Under the pieces are notes generated by a model that searched no databases, had not been told where the DNA came from, and saw nothing but the letters and a program-made list of their open reading frames with translations. The position numbers were made by a program, and so were the translations under genes. From the NCBI RefSeq assembly GCF_001280085.1, contig NZ_LGED01000011.1, positions 1 to 31,454 of the forward strand: 31,454 bases of DNA, in the 5' to 3' direction. This DNA comes from Saccharothrix sp. NRRL B-16348. GTDB lineage: Bacteria > Actinomycetota > Actinomycetes > Mycobacteriales > Pseudonocardiaceae. This document shows positions 8,127 to 16,000 of the stretch, piece after piece. Every line of letters starts with the position of its first letter. The stretch's first letter is position 1.

Positions 8127-9185
8127 ATGGTCGTGATCGAAGTTGACCCGCACAAGTCCAGCCACACGGCGGCGGTGCTGGACTCCGACACCCACAGCAC
8201 GCTGGGCACCGTCCGTGTGGACGCCACACTGGTCGAGTACCGGCGGCTGCTGACCTGGGCGCGACGGTTCGGCGAACGTCGGTGGGCGGTGGAGAACGCC
8301 CGCGGCCTCGGCCGGCACCTGGCGCAATGGCTGATCGCACGAGGCGAGACCGTGGTGGACGTCCCGCCGACGGCCACCGCACGGGTGCGAGAGCTGTCGC
8401 GGGGTGGACGCCGTAAGAACGACGTGCTCGACGCGGCGGCGGCGGCGGCCGGCGTGGCCGCCCTGCGCGGTGATACCGCCCCTGTCGCGGCCGAGGACGC
8501 CACGACGATGCTCGCAATGCTGGACGAACGACGCGGCAACCTCACCCAGCAGCGGACCCGCACGGTCAACCAGCTGCACGCGTTGCTGCGCGACCTGCTG
8601 CCCGGCGGCGTCTCCACCGACCTGACCGCCGATCGTGCCTGCGCGGCGCTGACCGGGATCCGGCCTGCGTCACCGGTGGAACGGGCACGCAAAGAATTCG
8701 CCCGCGAGTTGATCACTGACATCCGCGCCCTGGACGCCCGCCTCAAGGCCAACACCCAACGCATGCGGGACGCGGTCGCCGACTCCGGAAGCAGCCTGAC
8801 CGACATCGTCGGGGTCGGCCCGATGGTGGCGGCAAGGTTGCTCGGACGCACCGGACGTGCCTCACGCTTCCCGACCTCGGCGGCGTTCGCCGTCTACGCC
8901 GGTGTCGCCCCGATCGAGATCGCCAGCGCAAACAAGGCCCGCCACCGGCTGTCCCGCGAGGGCGACCGCAAGCTGAACAACGCCCTGCACACCATCGCCC
9001 TGACACAGATCCGCATGCCCGACAGCCGCGGACGCTCCTACTACGACCGCAAGACCGCCGAGGGCAAGACCCACAACGAGGCCATGCGCTGCCTCAAACG
9101 CCGCCTCGCCGACCACGTCTGGCGCCTCATGCTCGCCGACAAGCACGGGAAGCGGGCCCGGGAGGACATTCGGGTGCGACTCTGA
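8127..9185 (+). CDS. IS110-family transposase
   Basis: Product of 352 residues from the ATG at 8127 (a TTG at 8112 overlaps the EspG stop). These enzymes join a RuvC-like DEDD domain to a C-terminal Transposase_20 domain with a catalytic Ser, and use a bridge RNA from a non-coding end to choose target and donor. Visible here are the first acidic site in VIEVDPHKSSHTA, the Glu in WAVENARGLG, and RKNDVLDAAA for the last pair. The C-terminal half has the helix-hairpin-helix VGVGPMVAARLL and the Ser-bearing AGVAPIEIASANKARHRLS. The frame is intact from end to end, so it may be active. There is no non-coding left flank between it and EspG. The downstream GACAAACACAGAGGAACCCC (about 9288-9307) resembles right ends I remember from actinomycete IS110 elements. 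Confidence 0.92.
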   Translation: MVVIEVDPHKSSHTAAVLDSDTHSTLGTVRVDATLVEYRRLLTWARRFGERRWAVENARGLGRHLAQWLIARGETVVDVPPTATARVRELSRGGRRKNDVLDAAAAAAGVAALRGDTAPVAAEDATTMLAMLDERRGNLTQQRTRTVNQLHALLRDLLPGGVSTDLTADRACAALTGIRPASPVERARKEFARELITDIRALDARLKANTQRMRDAVADSGSSLTDIVGVGPMVAARLLGRTGRASRFPTSAAFAVYAGVAPIEIASANKARHRLSREGDRKLNNALHTIALTQIRMPDSRGRSYYDRKTAEGKTHNEAMRCLKRRLADHVWRLMLADKHGKRAREDIRVRL

Positions 9186-9370
9186 CATCCAGCGCGACCG
9201 GCACAACCCCGACAGCCAGCTCTTCGGACAAGTCACTTCCCGAACCCGCCAAACCAAAGCCTACAACCGAGCCCGACCCAACGCCGCGACAAACACAGAG
9301 GAACCCCCGATAGCCCGGAGCATTTCCAGACATGGTTCGACAGGGCCTGAAGGGAGTCATCCGTGGCACC
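9186..9370 (+). mobile_element. Probable right-end non-coding part of the IS110 element
   Basis: About 120 bases after the transposase stop carry no gene and end in an A/C-rich stretch, GACAAACACAGAGGAACCCC (about 9288-9307), like right ends of actinomycete IS110 elements. With no room on the left, any bridge RNA would have to come from here, as in the IS1111 subgroup. From about 9310 the sequence leads into the IS3 remnant. Exact ends cannot be set without a second copy. Confidence 0.35.
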
Positions 9371-9642
9371 ATGGCACCACCGAAGAAGTACCCCGACGAG
9401 CTGAGGCTCGTGCGGTCCGGTTGTACCGGGAGTCGGATCCGAAGCCGGTGATCCGGCGTCTGGCCGAGCAGCTGGGTGTGCATCACGAGGCGTTGCGGAA
9501 CTGGATCCGGCAAGACGAGGCCGGCCGCGGCGAGCGGGGCGATCGGCCCACCGCGACCGAGGCGGAGGAGCTGCGTCGACTCGGCAAGGAGAACGCGGAA
9601 TTGAGCGTTGTGTCTGCCGAAAACTATATCCGTGCAGGTTGA
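9371..9642 (+). pseudogene. IS3-family OrfA remnant (frameshifted, truncated)
   Basis: The frame opens with MAPPKKYPDELR, the usual start of a common actinomycete IS3 OrfA. One base is missing near 9406 and the protein continues in another frame as LYRESDPKPVIRRLAEQLGV and then HHEALRNWIRQDEA, the helix-turn-helix. The leucine-zipper start EELRRLGKENAEL follows, and homology stops at about 9605, where intact relatives continue RRANEIL. What follows to 9642 is unrelated. A shift plus loss of the tail makes it non-functional. The matching OrfB remnant lies 2 kb away at 11604-11946. Confidence 0.85.
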
Positions 9643-9730
9643 AGCCGTGCGTGGTGTGAGGGATCGAAGGGCTCCTGGGCGCGGCCGCAGGTCCGCACCG
9701 CCCTCGGCTGACGCGGCATGATGGCCGGCC

Positions 9731-9880
9731 ATGCCGCTCCGGCTGGCTTACCTGGGCATGACCAACGCCTTCGCACTGCTGCCCCTGCTGCCCATGAGCG
9801 ACCGGGACAAGGACGTGGAGATTCCTGGCGCTACGGCACCAGATCACCATCCTGGAACGGCAACTAGGAGACACCCCAGC
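9731..9880 (+). pseudogene. IS481/integrase-type transposase, N-terminal remnant
   Basis: The start MPLRLAYLGMTNAFALL followed by LLPMSDRDKDVEI matches the first residues of a widespread actinomycete integrase-core transposase. An extra T at about 9823 shifts the frame; the other frame then continues LALRHQITILERQLGDT. Homology ends at about 9880, so the helix-turn-helix and the whole DDE catalytic core are gone. A long open frame that seems to continue from here to about 11520 is only an antisense-type shadow of the genes beyond. Confidence 0.8.
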
Positions 9881-10223
9881 GCACCACACGTGCAAGGCAA
9901 CATGATGCCTTCCAGGCAGCGGAGTCCCGATTCGGGCTCTGGCGATCCTTACCGCAGGCGCATCCCGACTTTCGACCGTGCCGTCCGCCGACGGCCGGTG
10001 ATCATGTCAGCGCGTTGTGGATCACCATCGATGCAGAGGCGATCTTCGCTACATCACCCGAACGTCTTCACCCGGTCGAGTGATCGACGCTCATCGCTTC
10101 ATCTTCGAAAACCGCAGCAGAAACCGCGCTATCACCGTCTGCACACGACCGGAGGAATGACTTGCATGTTCACGCAGGTCACACTCGATCGTGGTGACCG
10201 ATTGTCACACTGCCGGGGGTGCC
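9881..10223. other. Non-coding or unrecognised stretch
   Basis: I recognise no gene in these 340 bases. A short frame near 10080-10160 (RVIDAHRFIFENRSRNR) has no family match that I know. The last 10 bases carry GGGGG, the ribosome-binding site of the next gene. Confidence 0.4.
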
Positions 10224-11054
10224 ATGAGCCAGGGACTGCTGTTCGGACCGGACGACGCGCCCACCGCCAAACCCGTCGGGGACGGATGGCAACAGATGCG
10301 GGTGCTGATCACCGTCAAGGCGGCACCCAACCCGTCGGAGACCTACGGCGAGACGGTGTGCGTGGCCGGTATCCGCCTGGACTTCGACGCGCCCGGCTGG
10401 GTACGCCTCTACCCGATCAACTTCCGCGAACTCGACAGCCCACACACCTTCAGGAAGTACGACATCGTGTCGCTGCGCGCCAAGCCCGCCCGAGGCGACT
10501 TCCGCACCGAGAGCTGGCGCCCGGACATCACCAGCGTGCAGACCGTGGACCACCTCAAACCGTGGACACGACGGCGTGTCGAAGTCGAGCCCTACGTCGA
10601 CGCATCCATGTGCACGGTCCGCGAAGCCGTCCACGCGAACTCCGCCGCGCCATCCCTGGCCGCCGTTCGCCCCGACCGGGTCCTCGGCATCGACATCAAG
10701 CCCCATCCGGGATGGAGCCCCGAGGATCAACGCAAGATCGACAGCTACGTCGGTCAACTCGACCTCACCGGCAGCGACCGGACCGCACTGCAGGCACCGC
10801 GATTCCAGGGCTGGTACCGCTACCGCTGCACACCACGCTGCAACGGCCACCGCCAAGGCATCCTCGACTGGGAGTTCGTCGCCCTACAACGCACGCTGAA
10901 GCACCGCAACGACGACGACCTCATACGCGAACTACGAGCCAAGTACCTCGACCAGATGTGCGCACCAGTCCGGGACACCGTCTTCTACGTCGGCAACCAG
11001 GCCAAGAGCCCGCGCACCTTCAGCGTCCTGGGCGTCTACTGGCCGAAACGCTAG
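10224..11054 (+). CDS. Conserved hypothetical with CxxxCxxH/DWE motif, paired with DUF488
   Basis: Product of 276 residues from the ATG at 10224, which has GGGGG five to six bases upstream. I cannot name a function. The N-terminal half looks beta-rich (MRVLITVKAAPNPSETYGET, GWVRLYPINFREL, KYDIVSLRAKP). The C-terminal half contains C202-T-P-R-C206-N-G-H209 followed by ILDWE (213-217), which looks like a metal or nucleic-acid site; the spacing C-x3-C-x2-H is what I remember from proteins encoded next to DUF488 genes. It is convergent with the DUF488 gene and the two share the palindromic stop CTAG, so this is a compact two-gene cassette. The pair sits between halves of a broken IS3 element. Defence or stress cargo is a guess from that setting. 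Confidence 0.6.
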   Translation: MSQGLLFGPDDAPTAKPVGDGWQQMRVLITVKAAPNPSETYGETVCVAGIRLDFDAPGWVRLYPINFRELDSPHTFRKYDIVSLRAKPARGDFRTESWRPDITSVQTVDHLKPWTRRRVEVEPYVDASMCTVREAVHANSAAPSLAAVRPDRVLGIDIKPHPGWSPEDQRKIDSYVGQLDLTGSDRTALQAPRFQGWYRYRCTPRCNGHRQGILDWEFVALQRTLKHRNDDDLIRELRAKYLDQMCAPVRDTVFYVGNQAKSPRTFSVLGVYWPKR

Positions 11055-11494
11055 ACCGACACCGGCTCCAGACGGGCACGAACGGCCTCCAGCACCACGT
11101 GCCGGTGACAGCGCTCCTCGTCGGCCTCGAAGCACATCACCGCCACCCGCCGCTCCCCCGCCAGCACCGCCAACCGATCCAGAGCACTATCCGCGGTCCC
11201 TACATCGAGCAGCTCCGCGTACCGCCCACGAGCCCGCGACAACGCCACGTCGTCACCGGCGAAACCCGGCCGGTTGTCCTTCGGGTTGCCCAACTCGCGC
11301 AGGTGCAGATACTCCACCCCGGCCCCGGACACCGCCTCGGCCAGCGCACGCTTGCTGAAGCCACGCTTGCGCGAGATCGGCGTCAACCGGACATCCGCCA
11401 GGACTTGCACGCCGAGGTCGGTCAGCCGGGACACGAAGCCCTCCACGTCCAGGCCCTCGTACCCGACACCCACCACACCCGGAACCTCTCGCAC
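11051..11494 (-). CDS. DUF488 family protein
   Basis: Product of 147 residues. DUF488 hallmarks are all present: the first strand VGVGYEGLDVEGFVSRL, then VLADVRLTPISRKRGFSK, the YLHLRELGNP loop and the late Cys/His motif AVMCFEADEERCHRH. The family has a small alpha/beta fold; its biochemical role is not established, and members often sit in accessory or defence-like neighbourhoods. The GTG at 11494 has no clear ribosome-binding site. GTG codons 6-7 further in follow GAGAGG and could be the real start. It faces the C/H-motif gene, with which it shares the stop bases. Confidence 0.85.
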   Translation of the reverse strand: MREVPGVVGVGYEGLDVEGFVSRLTDLGVQVLADVRLTPISRKRGFSKRALAEAVSGAGVEYLHLRELGNPKDNRPGFAGDDVALSRARGRYAELLDVGTADSALDRLAVLAGERRVAVMCFEADEERCHRHVVLEAVRARLEPVSV

Positions 11495-11603
11495 GGTCCG
11501 ACTCTGTCACACCCTCTGTAACCACGAAACACCGACCAGCCCTCGCACGGCAACCAGCCACACGGTCCAAAGAGCACGGACCGGCTCTTCGGAGTTACAA
11601 AGT

Positions 11604-11946
11604 GCTCGACCTGGAGCACCATGCCGTGCGTGTCGCGCAAGCGTGTCGAGCGGCTGATGCGCCAGGTCGGCCTGGAGGGCGCGTTCCTGCGTAAACAGTG
11701 GCGGACGCGGTCGACCAGGCGTGATCTGCGGGCCGCGCCGGCGCCCGATCGGGCGAACCGGAACTTCACCGCGCCGGCGCCTTCTGGCTCGCGGCCGTGC
11801 GCGACGCGTTCTCCACCCGGATCGCGGGCTGGAAGACCTCCGACCGCTGCGACACCGACCTTGTGCTCGGCGCGCTGGGGTACGCGATCTGGTCACGCGA
11901 CGTGCTCGACAAACAGTTGATCCACCACAGCGACCGCGGATCGAGC
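11604..11946 (+). pseudogene. IS3-family OrfB remnant (internal deletion, truncated)
   Basis: Pieces of one IS3 OrfB are readable in different frames: LDLEHHAVRV, then after a small deletion SRKRVERLMRQVGLEGAFLR, KQWRTRSTRRDLRAAPAP and NRNFTAPAP. It then jumps directly to FWLAAVRDAFSTRIAGWKTS and DVLDKQLIHHSDRGS. Relatives have about 15 residues (DRLWVADATRI...) at the jump, including the first catalytic Asp, and these are lost here. The last DDE residue and everything after HHSDRGS are also missing. It is the same IS type as the OrfA remnant at 9371, so both probably come from one element. Confidence 0.85.
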
Positions 11947-12299
11947 GGATGGGGCGGGAGAACATTGGCTGAGCTGGCGGCGAATCGAGAGTGAGCTGTC
12001 GCCCGGTGAGCGATCACGCGCAGCCGCAGTGCTTCAGCACGGATCAGTAAGACGATGTCGAGCAGGTCGACAACTCGTGCGCCGCCTGCTGATCATGCTC
12101 GTGCGGCGTATGCAGGGGCGGGCGTACGGGCCGTCGACCAATCGGGTGGGCCGAGCGGCTGAACGGGCGACTTGTGCGTCAGATGACTCGAAACGTGACT
12201 GGGTTGATCCGTACAACTGCGTTCACCGGGTCTCACGATGGGGTGAACGATCGCTGAAGGTATCCGGATCTGGGTGTTGTTCGGCGGTGAGGAGTCGTG
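11947..12299. other. Intergenic stretch before the cyclase-like gene
   Basis: No gene is recognisable in these 350 bases; open frames lack ribosome-binding sites and family motifs. The right part must carry the promoter of the gene at 12300. It holds the inverted repeat listed at 12220-12249 and GAGGAG at 12289-12294, the ribosome-binding site. Confidence 0.4.
12220..12249. promoter_or_regulatory. Inverted repeat upstream of the cyclase-like gene
   Basis: CGTTCACC and GGTGAACG form perfect 8-base arms with 14 bases between, ending 50 bases before the ATG at 12300. The spacing of about two helical turns between arm centres suits a dimeric regulator. No U-run follows, so a terminator is less likely. 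Confidence 0.35.
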
Positions 12300-13007
12300 A
12301 TGCGGGGGCGACCGGTTGGCGATGTGAGCGTGAAGATCGGCGGGGACGCCCACGGTCCGGTGGCGGCCGGTGTCGGCCATGTGATCCATGTGAATGCCTC
12401 GGAGCGCGACGCGGCGGTTGGGCCCGAATCGGGTCGGCGGCCGGATCTGCTGGCGGCGCGGCGGGTTGTGGTGACCACGGACGTGCAGAGGTCGAGCTCG
12501 CGGAACAACGACGGGCAGCGACGCATGCGCCGGGCGCTGGAGGAGTGCGTCCACGCGGGGGCCGCGGCGCTCGGGGTGGATCGGGGCAGTTTCGAGGTGG
12601 TCGACCGCGGTGACGGTGTGCAGGTCGTGATGCCGGAGGCGGTGACGTTGGTCGATGTCCTCGACACGTTCGTCGAGGCGGTCGCGAAGGCGTTGCGAAT
12701 GCACAACGCGGCAGCCAGTGACGCCTACCGGGTTGACCTGAGGGCCGCGGTGCACGTGGGCTACGTCGATCGGGTGGGTGGTGAGTGGTCGGGCACCCCG
12801 TTGGTGCACGCCGCACGCCTGGTGGACGCGCCTGAAGTGAAGCGCTCGCTCGAAGAGGCCGGCGACGCCTGCCTCGCGGTGGTGGTGTCGGACGCGGTGA
12901 AGCACGTGGTGGACGAGGGCTACTGCCGGATCGGGCCCGCCTGTTATCGCCATGTGGCGGTGGTCGTCAAGGAGACCTCGTGCGATGCCTGGTGGCGGTT
13001 GCTGTAA
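12300..13007 (+). CDS. Class III nucleotidyl-cyclase-like protein
   Basis: Product of 235 residues; GAGGAG five bases before the ATG at 12300 fixes the start. The first 32 residues carry the GDAHGPVAAGVGHVI element shared with other signalling proteins here. The rest resembles a stand-alone class III cyclase domain. The first metal Asp is in RRVVVTTDVQRSSSRN (D61), the second in VVDRGDGVQVVMP (D105). The later strand reads VDLRAAVHVGYV and the last motif GTPLVHAARLVDAP, where classical enzymes have N-x-A-A-R; here Asn is His170 while R173 remains. Both metal sites are kept, so nucleotide binding is likely, but cyclase activity is uncertain. It has no membrane segment. It lies 48 bases before the SARP-NACHT gene and probably supplies or senses a nucleotide signal for it. 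Confidence 0.7.
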   Translation: MRGRPVGDVSVKIGGDAHGPVAAGVGHVIHVNASERDAAVGPESGRRPDLLAARRVVVTTDVQRSSSRNNDGQRRMRRALEECVHAGAAALGVDRGSFEVVDRGDGVQVVMPEAVTLVDVLDTFVEAVAKALRMHNAAASDAYRVDLRAAVHVGYVDRVGGEWSGTPLVHAARLVDAPEVKRSLEEAGDACLAVVVSDAVKHVVDEGYCRIGPACYRHVAVVVKETSCDAWWRLL

Positions 13008-13055
13008 CGGGACCTCCGACGCCGGGTTTCCCACGTCACGAGGAGGAAGCGGGCA

Positions 13056-16000
13056 GTGAGCCGGACACCGGACGACCTCGGACGGCCAGGCGAGCACGAA
13101 GGCGACAGTCGCCAGGTGGAAGTCGGCGGGAGCACCGACGGGCCGGTGGTCGCGGGCGACTACAACCTGGTGATCAACGCGCGTGACGGGTCCTCCGTCA
13201 CGGTCGGCATGGTAGAGCGGGATCGACCCGAGCCAGTGCGCCGGGATCGGGTCCCTGCGCCTCCACTGCGTACGCGCGAGCCGCTGACCGACCGCCTGTC
13301 ACACCCCGGACAGGTCGAGCCTCCCGGTAAGGGGCGGGTGGAGATCCGACTGTTGGACGGTGTCGGGATTCGCAGTGACCAGGGCGAACACAAGCTGAAG
13401 ACAAGAACGCAGGAGTGCATGCTGGCCGTGTTGGCCCTGTCCCCGGGCAGACCGGTCAGCGTCGGGACGCTGATCGACTGTCTGTGGTCGACGCTGATCG
13501 ACTGTCTGTGGTCGCCAGACAACCCGGAACGCAAACAGGCCGAAAATCCCGAGTCCACCATCCGGACCTATGCCAAGCGCATCCGGAGTGCCCTCACCCG
13601 CGCGGGTGGCAGTGGCTCCTGGCTGGACAGCAGGTCACGTCCCGGGTTCTTCATGCTCGCGATCGACCCGATGCTGGTGGATTATCACCGGTTCCTGTTC
13701 TTGGCCGACGCTGCTCACCAGGCCCGTGACCCGGACGGGTTCGAGGAGGCGTTCGCCCTGTGGCGGGGTGCCCCGCTGGCCGGACTGGGCGGCGGCTGGG
13801 CCGACCGCCGCCGCGAGGACATGCTCACCCGGCACCGAACGGTCAAAGAGCAGCACCTTCAGGCCTTGCTGGACAACGGCCACGCCGACCGGGTGCTGCA
13901 AGAGTTGCACGTCCTGGTCGAGCACCACCCGACCGACGAGTTCTTACTCCTCGGCGTCCGCGCCCTGTCCGCGCTCGGACGCCACATCGATGTTCCCGCC
14001 TGGATGGACCGCCTTACCACCCTGATGAGCCAGGTCTACGGCGCCGAGCCCTCCGCGGGCACGCTTGACCAAGCCCGCCACACGACCGCCGCGACCCGCC
14101 GGCACTCACCACCCGCGCCCACCGTGCCATCGGCGCCCACCAGCCTGCTGCTCGAGTTCTCCGGCCCTCAAGCCGCACTGAACCTCGTGAATGGCAGTCC
14201 CACGGGAGCGGTTCACGGCTACACCATCACCCCGGTGCCGGCCGGCCCCGCCGCGGTGTCGGTGGAGAACGCCGTCCGGGGGCACCGGCAGGTGACAGAC
14301 CGGGTGTTGAGCGAGGGGTTCACCGGGCGGACGTGGGTGCTCGCGGAGATCGACAAGCGTCTGGCCGAGATGTCCGGCGGCTACGTCTGGGTCGAGGGGG
14401 ACGCCGGGGTGGGTAAGACGGCGTTGGCGGCGTTCCTGGTGCTGCGGCGGGGATGGGTGGGCCACTTCGCCGGGGTGAGCAGGGGTGCGACGGTGCGGGT
14501 CGGGTTGCAGAACCTCGTCGGTCAGTTGGTGCGGCGGTGGACCCTGCCGGACATCGCGCCGAGCGCGATGGTGCCGGAGTGGGCGTTCACCCCGGAAGGG
14601 TTCGACGTGGTGCTCCACGCGGCGGCCGAGCGGGCGCGGGTCGCGGGCAGCCCGCTGGTGTTGGTGGTCGACGGGGCGGACGAGGCGGAGAGCTACGGGG
14701 AGCAGCCGTGGGGGCTGTCGTTCGTGCTGCCGGACGGGGTGTTCGTGGTGGGCACTTATCGGACCGGCCACCCGCCGCCGCGCACCGGCGGGGACCAAGC
14801 CGTGGTGCGGCTGGCGGCCGATGATCCGCGTAACCGCCTCGACGTCGAGGCGCACCTGCGTGCGGTGCTGCCTCCGGAGCTTGCCGACGAGGAGGTCATC
14901 GCCGGGCTGTCGGACCGATGCCAGGGTGTCTGGGTGTACCTGCGTTACGCCGTCGAGGAACTGAGGAGCGGGGTACACGATGTCGCAGACCTCACCACTC
15001 TGCCCTCGGGTCTGTCCCGTTACTACACCGACACCGTGGACCGCTGGAGCCGGAGCCCGGACTGGGACGCCGGGCTGCTTCGGCTCTTGGGCGTGGTCGC
15101 CGTCATCGGGGAGCCGCTCGACGCCGCAGACCTCGCGTTGGCCGCCGACGCCGACGAGACCGCGGTCCGTCGCTGGTGCCACAGCACCCTTCGGCCCTTC
15201 CTCGCCGTGGAGCGCGCGGGACCGACGGTCCGCAGGTTCGGCGTCCACCACACCAGCCTGCGGGAGTTCCTGAACGGCCGTCCTCTGGACGACCTCGGCT
15301 CCGAGGAGGACTGGCACTGGAGCGAGACCCTGGGCGCCGCGGCGGCGGCCGCACGTCACCGGATCGTCGACCACCACCTCGACAGGTTCGGTGGACTCGA
15401 CGCCGGGTTGCCGCGACTGGCCGCCGACCCCGATCTGCTGGCAGCGGGGTCGGGATACGCGGTGCGGCACCTGGCGGGGCACCTGCTCGACGCCGGGCGG
15501 GTCGAGGATCTCCGCCGGCTTCTCGTCACCGGGGACCGGACGGGCAACCTGTGGTTCGCCGCCCACGAGCACGTTGACGCCGTCGACGACTATCTCGCCG
15601 ACATCGCCGCCCTGTGGTCGCACCTCGCGCGCCGGACCGATGAGGCGCTGGCCGCGGGCAGGTCCGTGCCGACGCTGGTGGACGAGGCACGGTGCGCGCT
15701 CGTGGTCTCCTCGATCACCAGCCTCACCGCGAACATCCCGGCGGACCTGGTGGTCGCCCTGGTGAAGGCCGGGATGTGGACGCCGTCGCGGGCGGTCGCG
15801 CACGCACGCAGGCTGCACGCTTCGCCTGCCAGGGCGCTGCTGCTCGCCGCGCTGGTCCCGCTCCTGCCGGATCGTCTTCGTCCTCCGGCGGTCGCGTGGG
15901 CGCTGGCCGCTGCCCGTGATCCCATCACCCACATCACCGGCGACGTGCTGACCCGGATCGCGCCGTACCTGACGGACGTGGCCGACGCGGTGTCGATCGC

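Noticed and set aside
9731..11521. Plus-strand open frame of about 600 codons across the IS481 scrap, the C/H-motif gene and the DUF488 gene
   Set aside because: Only its first 31 residues are real transposase; the rest is an Arg/Pro/His-rich out-of-frame reading of two better-supported genes.
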